A stretch of 7,697 bases of DNA from an uncultured Oscillospiraceae bacterium. Lineage in GTDB: Bacteria > Bacillota > Clostridia > Oscillospirales > Oscillospiraceae. The notes beneath the pieces are model-generated. The model was not told the DNA's origin, ran no database searches, and worked only from the letters and a program-made list of their open reading frames with translations. Where the stretch lies: contig CAAEDD010000031.1 in the NCBI GenBank assembly GCA_900754515.1, forward strand, positions 1 to 7,697. Direction: 5' to 3'. This document shows positions 1 to 5,596 of this stretch, piece after piece; within the stretch, counting starts at the first letter, position 1; every line of letters starts with the position of its first letter. The position numbers and the translations under genes are program-made.

Positions 1-903
1 ATTCATCTGGTAGAGCAGCTCATCGGCATAGTACTGGTGGCTCTGTGTCTTTATCTTACTCCCTCGGCGGACATAGAAAGAAGCTGCGCCGCCGTCACCC
101 TGGGGCGACTGGCGGCGGATATACTCAGCCTTGTAATGATGTTTCTGGTCTATCTGATCGACTGGCGCCACTACTATGGGGAGCGCAGTGAAAACGCCAC
201 TCTTACTGCAAGGATGCTGGGCATAGCCCTGCCCCTGGCTGTTTCCGCCTATGCCCGCAGCGCCCTGAACACCATCCAGCACCTGCTGGTGCCAAAGGGG
301 CTCAAGGCGGCGGGCTACTCGGCGGACGGCGCCCTGTCGGGCTACGGCACCATACAGGGTATGGTGCTGCCCATCATTTTGTTTCCCTCCTGTATAATGT
401 CCGCCGTGGCGGAGCTTATCGTTCCGGAGCTGACGGAGGCCCAGGTGCAGCAGGACGGCAGGACGATACGCCTGGCCACACGGAAGCTCTTTTCCATGAG
501 TCTGCTATTTTCCTCGGCGGTGGGTCTTTTTATGTTCATCTTTGCCGACGAGCTGGGAGTTGCCGTCTATAAGAGCTACGATGCCGGGCACTACATCCGC
601 CTTTTAGCCCCCTTGGTCCCTGTCATGTATACCGACATGACGGTGGACGGCTGTCTCAAGGGTTTGGGGCAGCAGGTATGGTGCATGGGCATCAACATTC
701 TAGACTCCCTGCTGGGTCTGCTGCTGGTCTGGGCCTTTCTGCCCAGATATGCTCTGGTGGCCTACATCTCGATGATATATATCACCGAGACCTTGAACTT
801 TGTTCTGAGCACCCAGCGTCTGTGGAAAACGGTCAGAGGACTCCCAGCAGCACCAGAAGCAGCAGTACGAAAGTCACTATCACCGCAGCAGCAAAGAGGG
901 TAA
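1..903 (+). CDS. SpoVB-like polysaccharide/lipid flippase (MOP superfamily), C-terminal part
   Basis: Integral membrane protein of the SpoVB/MATE-like flippase family, which moves lipid-linked sugars or peptidoglycan precursors across the cytoplasmic membrane; the exact substrate cannot be read here. The frame is open at base 1, so the N-terminal part (roughly 40% of a usual ~500-residue protein) lies outside; 300 residues are present, ending in TAA at 901-903. I recognise the family from the segment ALPLAVSAYARSALNTIQ, the following LLVPKGL, then YGTIQGMVLPIILFPS, and the later LKGLGQQ, each resembling the corresponding stretch of Bacillus SpoVB. Alternating hydrophobic segments cover most of the length. 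The last ~23 residues are polar, Ala/Gln-rich and encoded antisense to the end of ribU, so this tail is unlikely to be a conserved domain. SpoVB itself acts in spore cortex formation, but paralogues with other roles are common, so I give no symbol. Confidence 0.82.
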   Translation: MHLVEQLIGIVLVALCLYLTPSADIERSCAAVTLGRLAADILSLVMMFLVYLIDWRHYYGERSENATLTARMLGIALPLAVSAYARSALNTIQHLLVPKGLKAAGYSADGALSGYGTIQGMVLPIILFPSCIMSAVAELIVPELTEAQVQQDGRTIRLATRKLFSMSLLFSSAVGLFMFIFADELGVAVYKSYDAGHYIRLLAPLVPVMYTDMTVDGCLKGLGQQVWCMGINILDSLLGLLLVWAFLPRYALVAYISMIYITETLNFVLSTQRLWKTVRGLPAAPEAAVRKSLSPQQQRG

Positions 904-1495
904 AGCCTGCGCTGAAGGTCTTCTTGTGGCTGCTGGAGCTCTGCTCCACCAGCCCTGCCTTACGCAGGGAGCCCACAATGGGCCGGTAGAGGAGCAGGGC
1001 AAGTCCGGCATTTATACCGCCCTTGGCCAGATTGAAGGGCACGAACACGGTCATCATCATGTCTGCCACCATTTTTCTCTCCACGCCCATATAATAGGGG
1101 GTCACCACGTAGTTCCATATAGCCATGCATATCACCAGGATTACCACGCTGAGGACCAAACCTATGACGGCGCCCTTCTGGGAGTGGTTCTTCTTATAAA
1201 ACCAGGCCGCAGGCACTGCAAAGGCGCAGGTGGAAACTACATTCATAAGGAAGCCGTAAGGGCCGGTGGAGCTGATGGTTATCATCTCGATAAAAGAGAC
1301 GATAACGGAGATAGCCACGCTGGCCATGGGTCCCATTATAAAGCCGGCAATAACGATAATGGCATCCTTGGGGTCGTAGCTGAGGAAGCCAGCCACATCG
1401 GGGATAATGCGGCTTATCAGCACGGCTACGAAGCTGACTGCGGAAAACATGGCGATGACGGCCATGTTGCGTGTTGAGATTCTCTGTTTACTCAT
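833..1495 (-). CDS. ribU: ECF transporter S component RibU (riboflavin/FMN uptake)
   Basis: Substrate-binding membrane subunit of an energy-coupling-factor transporter; it captures riboflavin outside the cell and works with a shared EcfA/A'/T module encoded elsewhere. The 220-residue protein shows RibU-type landmarks: FLSYDPKDA (37-45), STGPYGFLMN (76-85), NYVVTP (128-133) followed by YYMGVER, and FVPFNLAKGGINAGLALLLY (151-170). The ATG at 1493-1495 follows GGAGG (plus-strand 1505-1509) at 9 nt. The upstream FMN aptamer independently supports riboflavin specificity. An unusual point is the C-terminal extension: after the usual end near residue 180 there is a Ser-rich linker (186-189) and one more hydrophobic helix (about 195-220). 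It is encoded in the 71 bp overlapping the convergent flippase gene. No terminator is visible downstream. Confidence 0.93.
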   Translation of the reverse strand: MSKQRISTRNMAVIAMFSAVSFVAVLISRIIPDVAGFLSYDPKDAIIVIAGFIMGPMASVAISVIVSFIEMITISSTGPYGFLMNVVSTCAFAVPAAWFYKKNHSQKGAVIGLVLSVVILVICMAIWNYVVTPYYMGVERKMVADMMMTVFVPFNLAKGGINAGLALLLYRPIVGSLRKAGLVEQSSSSHKKTFSAGFTLFAAAVIVTFVLLLLVLLGVL

Positions 1496-1526
1496 TTTTC
1501 CCTACCTCCAAAACAAATAAAAATAG

Positions 1527-1557
1527 AAAAAGCCTGAAGATACAAATATCTTCAGGC
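1527..1557 (-). terminator. Intrinsic terminator of the ribU leader
   Basis: A perfect 11-bp inverted repeat (arms 1532-1542 and 1547-1557, loop 1543-1546) is followed on the minus strand by five T residues (1531-1527). It lies between the FMN aptamer and the ribU ribosome binding site, so it acts as the expression platform of the riboswitch. Its 5' arm on the RNA (1557 to 1547) is also complementary over 8 nt to the 5' edge of the aptamer (1682-1675), giving an antiterminator. Confidence 0.92.
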
Positions 1558-1576
1558 GGCAAAAAATCATATCTGC

Positions 1577-1683
1577 ATCTTCTCTCATCCAGACTGTACT
1601 GTCGGTTCCGGAGTTGCACCGGATCATGCCTTTCGGCTTGCGGACTTTACCGCCGGTCGGGAATCACACCCTGCCCTGAAGAC
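1577..1683 (-). promoter_or_regulatory. FMN riboswitch (RFN element)
   Basis: Read on the minus strand, the element contains the RFN signature blocks in order: AGGGCAGGGTG, then TTCCCGACCGGCGGT, AAGTCCGC, CCGGTGCAACTCCGGAACCG, ACAGT, and AGTCTGGATGAGAGAAGAT. P1 is formed by 1683-1678 with 1582-1577 (five Watson-Crick pairs and one G-U). It precedes ribU and an intrinsic terminator, so FMN binding should form P1, free the terminator arm and switch transcription off. Family and ligand are established knowledge; the switching model comes from the complementarities seen here. Confidence 0.97.
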
Positions 1684-1689
1684 GGCCTA

Positions 1690-1718
1690 AGTATAGCACT
1701 ACACTATTGTTTTGACAA
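1690..1718 (-). promoter_or_regulatory. Sigma-A-type promoter for the FMN riboswitch/ribU transcript
   Basis: On the minus strand, TTGTCA (plus 1713-1718) and TATACT (plus 1690-1695) are separated by exactly 17 bp. The predicted start is near 1683, immediately at the first base of the aptamer P1. The -35 hexamer overlaps the -35 hexamer of the divergent plus-strand promoter. Confidence 0.8.
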
Positions 1719-1740
1719 GAGGGAATTTTTAAGTTACAAT
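1712..1740 (+). promoter_or_regulatory. Sigma-A-type promoter for the SLOG-family gene
   Basis: TTGACA (1712-1717, perfect consensus) and TACAAT (1735-1740, 5 of 6) are 17 bp apart. The predicted start is near 1747, about 29 nt before the ATG at 1776, with GGGAGG at 1763-1768 in between. It is back to back with the ribU promoter, and the two -35 boxes share five base pairs. Confidence 0.82.
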
Positions 1741-1775
1741 CAGCTTTGTAATTTTCTGTCCAGGGAGGCGAAAAA

Positions 1776-2276
1776 ATGTATACCCGCGAGCAAAGCTGCT
1801 GCTTTACCGGCCACCGGCCCAGCCGTCTGCCCTGGGGCGACTGGGAGAACGACCCCCGCTGTCTGGAACTTAAATATGAGCTGGCCCTGAATCTTGAGCA
1901 GCTCTATCTCCGGGGCTACCGCCATTTCATCTGTGGCATGGCAATAGGCTGCGACATGTATTTTGCCGAGGCAGTGCTGGAGCTGAGAGAGGTGCATCCG
2001 GATGTGAGCCTTGAGGCCGCCATTCCCTGCTCAACCCAGTCGGGAAGCTGGACCGAAGATCAGAGGCAGCGGTAATCCGGACTTCTCTCCCGGTGCGACA
2101 GCTGCCACCTGATACAGGATAAATACAGCCCCGGCTGCATGCAGCGGAGGAACAAATACATGGTAGATTCCTCCTCCCTGCTTCTTGCCTGTTTTGCGGG
2201 TATTCCCGGAGGCACAATGAATACCATCCTCTACGCCCGGCGCAACGGAGTGGAGACTGTGATCATAAGCGTGTGA
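1776..2276 (+). pseudogene. SLOG-family (DUF1273/YpsA-like) protein interrupted by an in-frame TAA
   Basis: The start ATG follows GGGAGG by 7 nt. The first 99 residues begin with the family hallmark CCFTGHRPSRLPWG and continue with ICGMAIGCDMYFAEAVLEL and EAAIPCSTQ, the Rossmann-like nucleotide-binding core of the DUF1273 branch of the SLOG superfamily. Translation stops at TAA (2073-2075) after DQRQR. In exactly the same frame the family pattern resumes: GLLSRCD, then CMQRRNKYMVDSSSLL, then GIPGGTMNTILYARRNG, ending at TGA 2274-2276. Homologues I know read QR-x-RY at this place, so the TAA most likely replaces a Tyr codon. No frameshift is needed, and the whole would be 166 codons, close to normal length. 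Expression probably yields a truncated, inactive product, unless the stop is a sequencing error or is read through. The promoter and ribosome binding site look intact, which suggests a recent lesion. Biological role of the family: predicted nucleotide-derivative sensing; not established. Confidence 0.87.
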
Positions 2277-2304
2277 GCCGTTGACCCTCCCTTTGGCTGA
2301 CGGC
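2277..2304 (+). terminator. Weak hairpin directly after the SLOG gene
   Basis: Arms 2277-2286 and 2295-2304 pair in seven Watson-Crick and two G-T positions with one mismatch, around an 8-nt loop, starting at the base after the TGA. There is no T-run behind it, so it is at best a weak terminator or a 3'-end stabilising hairpin. Confidence 0.25.
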
Positions 2305-2402
2305 GCAGATATATTCGTGAGCTTTACGAAGATCGTCCGGAAAGAGAGGAGCCGTTTGGCATATAAAGACTCTTGCTTTCTGATATAGGTTGGGTAACAG
2401 AC

Positions 2403-2681
2403 ATGAGAGATGTTTTTATTGCAAGTTTCTTCCATGAAGGCGTCCTTGGCGGTGCGATCTACCTTCTGGGCGACAAGTTGCTTTACAGGACGAACAAGCT
2501 TCAGGTTGAAGAAAAATACCGCAGTCTTGAAATCCCATACAGCAGTATTGAAGATGTCAAAACAGGCTGGGCACTGTTTTTTCCCACGGTCACTTTTTCT
2601 TTGAAAAGCGGCCTCAGCTATAAGTTCATTGTATTCGGCAGGAAAAAATTTCTGTCCCGACTTGATGAGCTGATAAATTAA
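2403..2681 (+). CDS. Small GRAM/PH-like domain protein
   Basis: A 92-residue protein that is essentially one GRAM/PH-fold domain: GVLGGAIYLLGDKLLYRTNK, then RSLEIPYSSIEDVKTG, then SLKSGLSYKFIVFGRKKFLSRLDEL. This follows the bacterial GRAM layout (glycine-rich first strand, xLYxTxxxLxF-type second strand, IPxSxIxxV, then GxxYxFxxxxR). In eukaryotes GRAM domains bind lipids or proteins; the bacterial single-domain versions have no settled role. It has no signal peptide or membrane segment. I prefer the ATG at 2403; a TTG at 2373 would add ten residues but is not backed by a ribosome binding site, and the site before 2403 is itself weak (AGG at 2387-2389). By hand count, bases 2401-2640 are 44% G+C, clearly below the neighbours (for example 40 of 60 at 5701-5760), so acquisition from elsewhere is possible. 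Confidence 0.72.
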   Translation: MRDVFIASFFHEGVLGGAIYLLGDKLLYRTNKLQVEEKYRSLEIPYSSIEDVKTGWALFFPTVTFSLKSGLSYKFIVFGRKKFLSRLDELIN

Positions 2682-2736
2682 GCTTTATTTTTAAATATCC
2701 TACAGATTAAATGAAAAAATAGAGCTGCGGGGGGAG

Positions 2737-2865
2737 CGCAAGGTGGAAAGTCCCGCCTTGCGTTTCAATAACCCGCCACAGAGATGCCTTGATTATCAAG
2801 ACATTTCTGGCAAAATCTTTGGCGGGCGAAGCACAGTCAAAAAAGTCTGTGAGGACTTTTTTGAC
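2737..2865. repeat. Cluster of inverted repeats in the 235-bp gap between convergent genes
   Basis: Within 2682-2916, which has no recognisable gene, three hairpins stand in a row. The first is 2737-2746 with 2753-2762 (10 positions, one G-T). The second is a large nested structure: outer arms 2772-2778 with 2820-2826, and inner arms 2779-2793 with 2795-2809 (one mismatch, one G-T) centred on the palindrome CTTGATTATCAAG at 2788-2800. The third is 2836-2847 with 2854-2865 (perfect 12 bp, A/T tracts inside the arms). A fourth, at 2872-2905, is listed as a terminator. The dense pairing suggests a structured RNA, a small non-autonomous repeat element, or stacked terminators between convergent genes; I do not recognise a named family. 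Confidence 0.55.
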
Positions 2866-2871
2866 AAACTG

Positions 2872-2910
2872 AACAGCCTGAGACCTTTGTTGGTCTCAGG
2901 CTGTTTTGTT
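2872..2910. terminator. Strong intrinsic terminator between convergent genes
   Basis: A perfect 14-bp stem (2872-2885 with 2892-2905) with a 6-nt loop is followed on the plus strand by TTTGTT. It lies 12 bp beyond the stop of the minus-strand phosphatase and 190 bp beyond the GRAM gene. The T-run favours plus-strand termination, yet its position fits the phosphatase; together with the A/T-armed hairpin at 2836-2865 it could serve both directions. Confidence 0.8.
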
Positions 2911-2916
2911 CACTCA

Positions 2917-3558
2917 TTATCCGACAAGTATCTCCAGCAGTTCGTCCAGGTTCTTTGCTATGGCCACAGCCCCGGCCTGTTCCAGTTCGCCGGGAGCGGC
3001 ATAACCGTAGGCCACGCCTATGCAGGGAACCTTGCACAGCTTGGCCCCCTCCACGTCGTACTTGGTGTCCCCCACCAGCACAGTGTCCTCAGGCTTTGCC
3101 CCCAGTTCATCCATGGCCCGTTTCAGCACCTGCCACTTGGCGCTGTTGTTGCCGTCGCTGTTGCTGCCGCAGATGACACGGAAAAGCCCAGTCATGTTCT
3201 CCTGAGCCAGAAGCTGTTCAGCCAGAACCTGGGGCTTGGAGGTAGCAATTCCGATCTGGAATCCCCGATCTCTAAGTTCCTGCAATATTTTCTTTATTCC
3301 GGGAAATACCCGGCACTCATGGATGCCTATGGGCACATAACGCTCCTTGAAGTCCCTGGTGGCCTGTTCCGCCGTCTCCCGGTCGAAGCCGTATACCTCC
3401 ATGAACTTGTCCACCAGTGGAGGACCCGCAAAGCACCGGAGTTCCTCCAGGCTTGCCTCTATCCCCTGCTTTTTCAGGGCATATTGTGCCGACTTGGTTA
3501 TACCCTCCACCGTGTCGAAAACAGTTCCGTCAAAGTCGAAGAGAATATTTTTATACAC
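2917..3558 (-). CDS. HAD-family phosphatase (Gph/5'-nucleotidase-like)
   Basis: Cytosolic haloacid-dehalogenase-type hydrolase that removes phosphate from a small metabolite through an aspartyl-phosphate intermediate. Numbered from the longer start at 3567, all four catalytic motifs are intact: DFDGT (nucleophile Asp11, acid/base Asp13), Thr109-Ser110 in GIATSK, Lys144 in SAKWQVLKR, and GDTKYD (Asp167, Asp171). The helical cap between residues 17 and 85 makes it subfamily I. The stretch CGSNSDGNNSAK resembles the GSxLDGxRxxK segment of the Gph-like 5'-nucleotidase branch rather than classical phosphoglycolate phosphatase, so the substrate is open. The start: a GTG at 3565-3567 lacks a ribosome binding site, whereas the GTG at 3556-3558 follows GAGGTG (plus 3565-3570) by 6 nt, so I use the latter (213 residues, MYKNILFDFDGT). 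It sits 76 bp downstream of the symporter gene with no convincing terminator between, so some co-transcription is likely. Confidence 0.93.
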   Translation of the reverse strand: MYKNILFDFDGTVFDTVEGITKSAQYALKKQGIEASLEELRCFAGPPLVDKFMEVYGFDRETAEQATRDFKERYVPIGIHECRVFPGIKKILQELRDRGFQIGIATSKPQVLAEQLLAQENMTGLFRVICGSNSDGNNSAKWQVLKRAMDELGAKPEDTVLVGDTKYDVEGAKLCKVPCIGVAYGYAAPGELEQAGAVAIAKNLDELLEILVG

Positions 3559-3576
3559 TCGTTTCACCTCGCACCG

Positions 3577-3605
3577 ATTATAACAGCAAAGCTTTCAATG
3601 CACAA
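3577..3605 (-). promoter_or_regulatory. Possible extended -10 promoter before the HAD phosphatase
   Basis: On the minus strand, TGTTATAAT gives a perfect TATAAT (plus 3577-3582) with an upstream TG. The -35 position at 17 bp reads TTGTGC (plus 3600-3605), only 3 of 6. Transcription would start near 3570, leaving only about a dozen bases before the preferred GTG, which lowers confidence. Confidence 0.45.
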
Positions 3606-3634
3606 TAGGAATTCCGATACGGGAAAAGCTCCTT

Positions 3635-5005
3635 TTATTTCTTCCTTGTGGCTTCCCTGGCTACCAGGGAGGACAGCAGGACAAGGGCTATTGCGTTTGG
3701 GATCACCATAAGCTGGTTGAACATATCTGCCAGCTCCCACACCAGGTCGTTGGACAGGCAGGAACCCAGAAAAATGAAGCCTACTGCAATAACGGAATAT
3801 ACCTTTACTCCCTTTTCCCCAAAGGGGTATTCCACATTCAGCTTTCCGAAAAAGTTCCAGCCGAGTATGGTGGAGAAGGCGAAGAAAAGCAGGCATATAG
3901 CCACAAAGGTATTTCCAACCTTGTCTCCAAACACGCTGGAGAAAGCCAGCTGGGCCATGTTGGCCTTGTCTATCCCATCGGCGGCTCCTGATGCCAGAGG
4001 TCCGTTGCCGGCATAGAGGGTTGAGATAACCACCAGGGCAGTCATGGTGAGCACCACAAAGGTGTCTATGAACACGCCTATCATGGCTACCACGCCCTGC
4101 TCATGGGGGCAGGAGACCTTTGCCATTGCATGGGCGTGGGGAGTGGAGCCCATACCGGCCTCATTGGAGAAAAGTCCCCGCTTTACTCCCTGGCTTATTG
4201 CAGCCTTCAGGGCGTAGCCAAGGCTGCCGCCAATGATGGCGTTGGGAACAAAAGCATACTTGAATATCATGGCGAAAGTCTCAGGCACATACTTTATACG
4301 GCATATGAGCAATACAAGTCCCCCAAGGATATACAAAGCCGCCATCACCGGAACCATTTTCTCCGTGACACTGGCAATTCTTTGTATACCGCCCAGGAAA
4401 ACGAATACAGCCACCAGAGCCACCATCAGCCCCACTATCCAGGAGGGGATACCGAAGGCAGTGCTGCATGTCTCGCCTATGGAGTTTGACTGGACCATGC
4501 AGCCCATAAAGCCCAGAGCCAGAATGATGGCCACGGCAAAGAACCCGGCCAGGAATTTACCCATTGGTCCCTTTACGGCCTTGCGGATGTAGTATACCGG
4601 GCCGCCGGAGATGCTGCCGTCAGCCCTTACCTCTCTTGTCTCCTGGGCCAGAACTGCCTCAGCATAGATGGTGGCCATACCGAAAAAGGCAATTATCCAC
4701 ATCCAGAAAATAGCGCCGGGTCCGCCGATGAGTATCGCCCCGCAGGCCCCTACAATGTTGCCGGTGCCCACCTGGGCAGCGATGGCGGTAGTCAGGGCCT
4801 GGAAGGAACTGAGTCCCCCATGGTGCCGTCCGCCGCTCATGCTGAATTTTTTAAATACAGCTCTTATGCCCTCACCAAAACAGCGCACCTGAACAAAGCG
4901 GGTCCTTATTGAAAACAGCAGTCCGATGCCCACCAGCAGCACTATCAGTATATAGTCCGACAGGTAGAAATTGATTTTCTGTACAATGCCAAGCAGGGTA
5001 TCCAT
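3635..5005 (-). CDS. AGCS-family sodium:alanine/glycine symporter
   Basis: Cytoplasmic-membrane sodium-coupled amino-acid importer of the alanine/glycine:cation symporter family; 456 residues, a normal length. Signature segments: LTTAIAAQVGTGNIVGA (71-87), GGPGAIFWMW (94-103), GGPVYYI (134-140), and RGLFSNEAGMGSTPHAHA (276-293), the last two containing residues that form the substrate and sodium sites in this family. About ten to eleven hydrophobic helices run from residue 15 to 448, ending in a short basic tail. I chose the ATG at 5003-5005 because AGGAG (plus 5014-5018) precedes it by 8 nt and the homologous start MDTLLGIVQKIN fits; a 30-residue upstream extension would run into the leader. 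The glycine aptamer upstream makes glycine the most likely main substrate; alanine or serine are alternatives. Confidence 0.94.
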   Translation of the reverse strand: MDTLLGIVQKINFYLSDYILIVLLVGIGLLFSIRTRFVQVRCFGEGIRAVFKKFSMSGGRHHGGLSSFQALTTAIAAQVGTGNIVGACGAILIGGPGAIFWMWIIAFFGMATIYAEAVLAQETREVRADGSISGGPVYYIRKAVKGPMGKFLAGFFAVAIILALGFMGCMVQSNSIGETCSTAFGIPSWIVGLMVALVAVFVFLGGIQRIASVTEKMVPVMAALYILGGLVLLICRIKYVPETFAMIFKYAFVPNAIIGGSLGYALKAAISQGVKRGLFSNEAGMGSTPHAHAMAKVSCPHEQGVVAMIGVFIDTFVVLTMTALVVISTLYAGNGPLASGAADGIDKANMAQLAFSSVFGDKVGNTFVAICLLFFAFSTILGWNFFGKLNVEYPFGEKGVKVYSVIAVGFIFLGSCLSNDLVWELADMFNQLMVIPNAIALVLLSSLVAREATRKK

Positions 5006-5076
5006 TTCTTTCTCTCCTCTAAAAAACTCAGATATTTCCAGCTCCGCATTCCGGGGAATACGGCCTGAATACAAAC

Positions 5077-5109
5077 AAAAACGGAGCTGCCGCAAAAGCG
5101 GCCACTCCG
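5077..5109 (-). terminator. Intrinsic terminator in the symporter leader
   Basis: On the minus strand, a 12-position stem (5109-5098 with 5093-5082; ten Watson-Crick pairs, one G-U, one mismatch) with a TTTT loop is followed by five T residues and a further TTT. It lies between the glycine aptamer and the symporter ribosome binding site, so it is the expression platform of the riboswitch. Confidence 0.9.
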
Positions 5110-5155
5110 AAGCAGACAGGACGGCATATCCCCAAAGAGGAGAAAATGTCCGGTT

Positions 5156-5231
5156 CTCTGTCCTTTTGCCTGAGAGATTCGGTCATAAGACCTTGCACCT
5201 TCGGCACTCACCTATGTGAGGTTCTCCAGAG
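5156..5231 (-). promoter_or_regulatory. Glycine riboswitch, single aptamer
   Basis: Read on the minus strand, the conserved blocks appear in order: CTCTGGAGA, then GTGCCGAAGGTGCAA, and ATCTCTCAGGCAAAAGGACAGAG. P1 is CTCTG (5231-5227) with CAGAG (5160-5156). The CTCTGGAGA and AAGGACAGAG ends look like the second aptamer of tandem glycine riboswitches. I find no complete first aptamer upstream, only a G-rich leader (5232-5260) with CCGG that could pair with the CCGG at plus 5150-5153. This fits a singlet of the kind often found before transporters. Family and ligand are established; the singlet subtype is inference. Confidence 0.93.
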
Positions 5232-5298
5232 TCCCCTCCCCTGCCGGTCTCCCCCCTGGGATTCCAGCAGCTTCATCGGGAAATTTAATTGTGAGCTG

Positions 5299-5327
5299 AT
5301 TGTAACACCGGGCCGAGCTTTTATCAA
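5299..5327 (-). promoter_or_regulatory. Promoter of the glycine riboswitch/symporter transcript
   Basis: On the minus strand, TTGATA (plus 5322-5327, 5 of 6) and TACAAT (plus 5299-5304, 5 of 6) are 17 bp apart, and a TG one base before the -10 makes it an extended -10 as well. The predicted start near 5292 gives a leader of about 290 nt holding aptamer and terminator. Confidence 0.83.
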
Positions 5328-5596
5328 GGATTTTACACTCGTCGCTTTTCCCGATATTTGCCCCTACACCCTAGCCATCATGGTGCAAAGTCACAAAAAT
5401 TTCTCCTTAAAAGCTGCCCGCTTTTATTTTTCATGGGAAAAACAGCCAAGGCTCTGCATATACTGTATTTGTTAAAATAAGTCTGAGCCTGAAAGCCCCT
5501 TGTATCCTTCCGGCATGCGGCAGCATCTGTACGATGTTCCGGCCCTCCTGAGTGTGACATGGGACAGACTGGCTCATGGAAAGAATGGAGGAGCTT
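5328..5596. other. Intergenic region between divergent transcription units
   Basis: This stretch separates the symporter promoter from the P-loop gene. I find no recognisable gene. An AT-rich patch at 5455-5480 contains TATACT (5459-5464) and TAAAAT (5473-5478) on the plus strand, either of which could be a -10 for the downstream gene, but neither has a convincing -35 at the proper distance. Bases 5500-5575 are GC-rich and read openly in more than one frame without any recognisable protein similarity. With the leader on the other side (5006-5327), the gene-free interval totals 591 bp. Confidence 0.5.

Noticed and set aside
2373..2402. TTG start adding ten residues to the GRAM protein
   Set aside because: No ribosome binding site at a proper distance, and the extra residues do not fit the domain.
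2031..2435. 134-codon open frame on the minus strand across the end of the SLOG gene
   Set aside because: The plus strand shows the conserved SLOG pattern through this region; the antisense product has no recognisable features.
2779..2809. dif or phage attachment site
   Set aside because: The palindrome does not resemble the dif consensus I know, and there is no integrase gene or direct-repeat pair in the window.
3623..3635. Short inverted repeat (AAAAG/CTTTT) after the symporter stop as a terminator
   Set aside because: Only a 5-bp A/T-rich stem with no T-run on the minus strand; too weak to call.
2743..3711. 322-codon open frame on the plus strand across the HAD gene
   Set aside because: It is the antisense shadow of the HAD phosphatase, whose four catalytic motifs are intact, and it begins in the hairpin-rich spacer without a ribosome binding site.
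5006..5095. 30-residue N-terminal extension of the symporter
   Set aside because: It would overlap the leader terminator and has no ribosome binding site, whereas the ATG at 5003-5005 has AGGAG at 8 nt.
5232..5290. A complete first glycine aptamer making a tandem riboswitch
   Set aside because: The G-rich sequence lacks the conserved CCGAAGG core and the CUCAGG block; only a remnant-like pairing segment is present.
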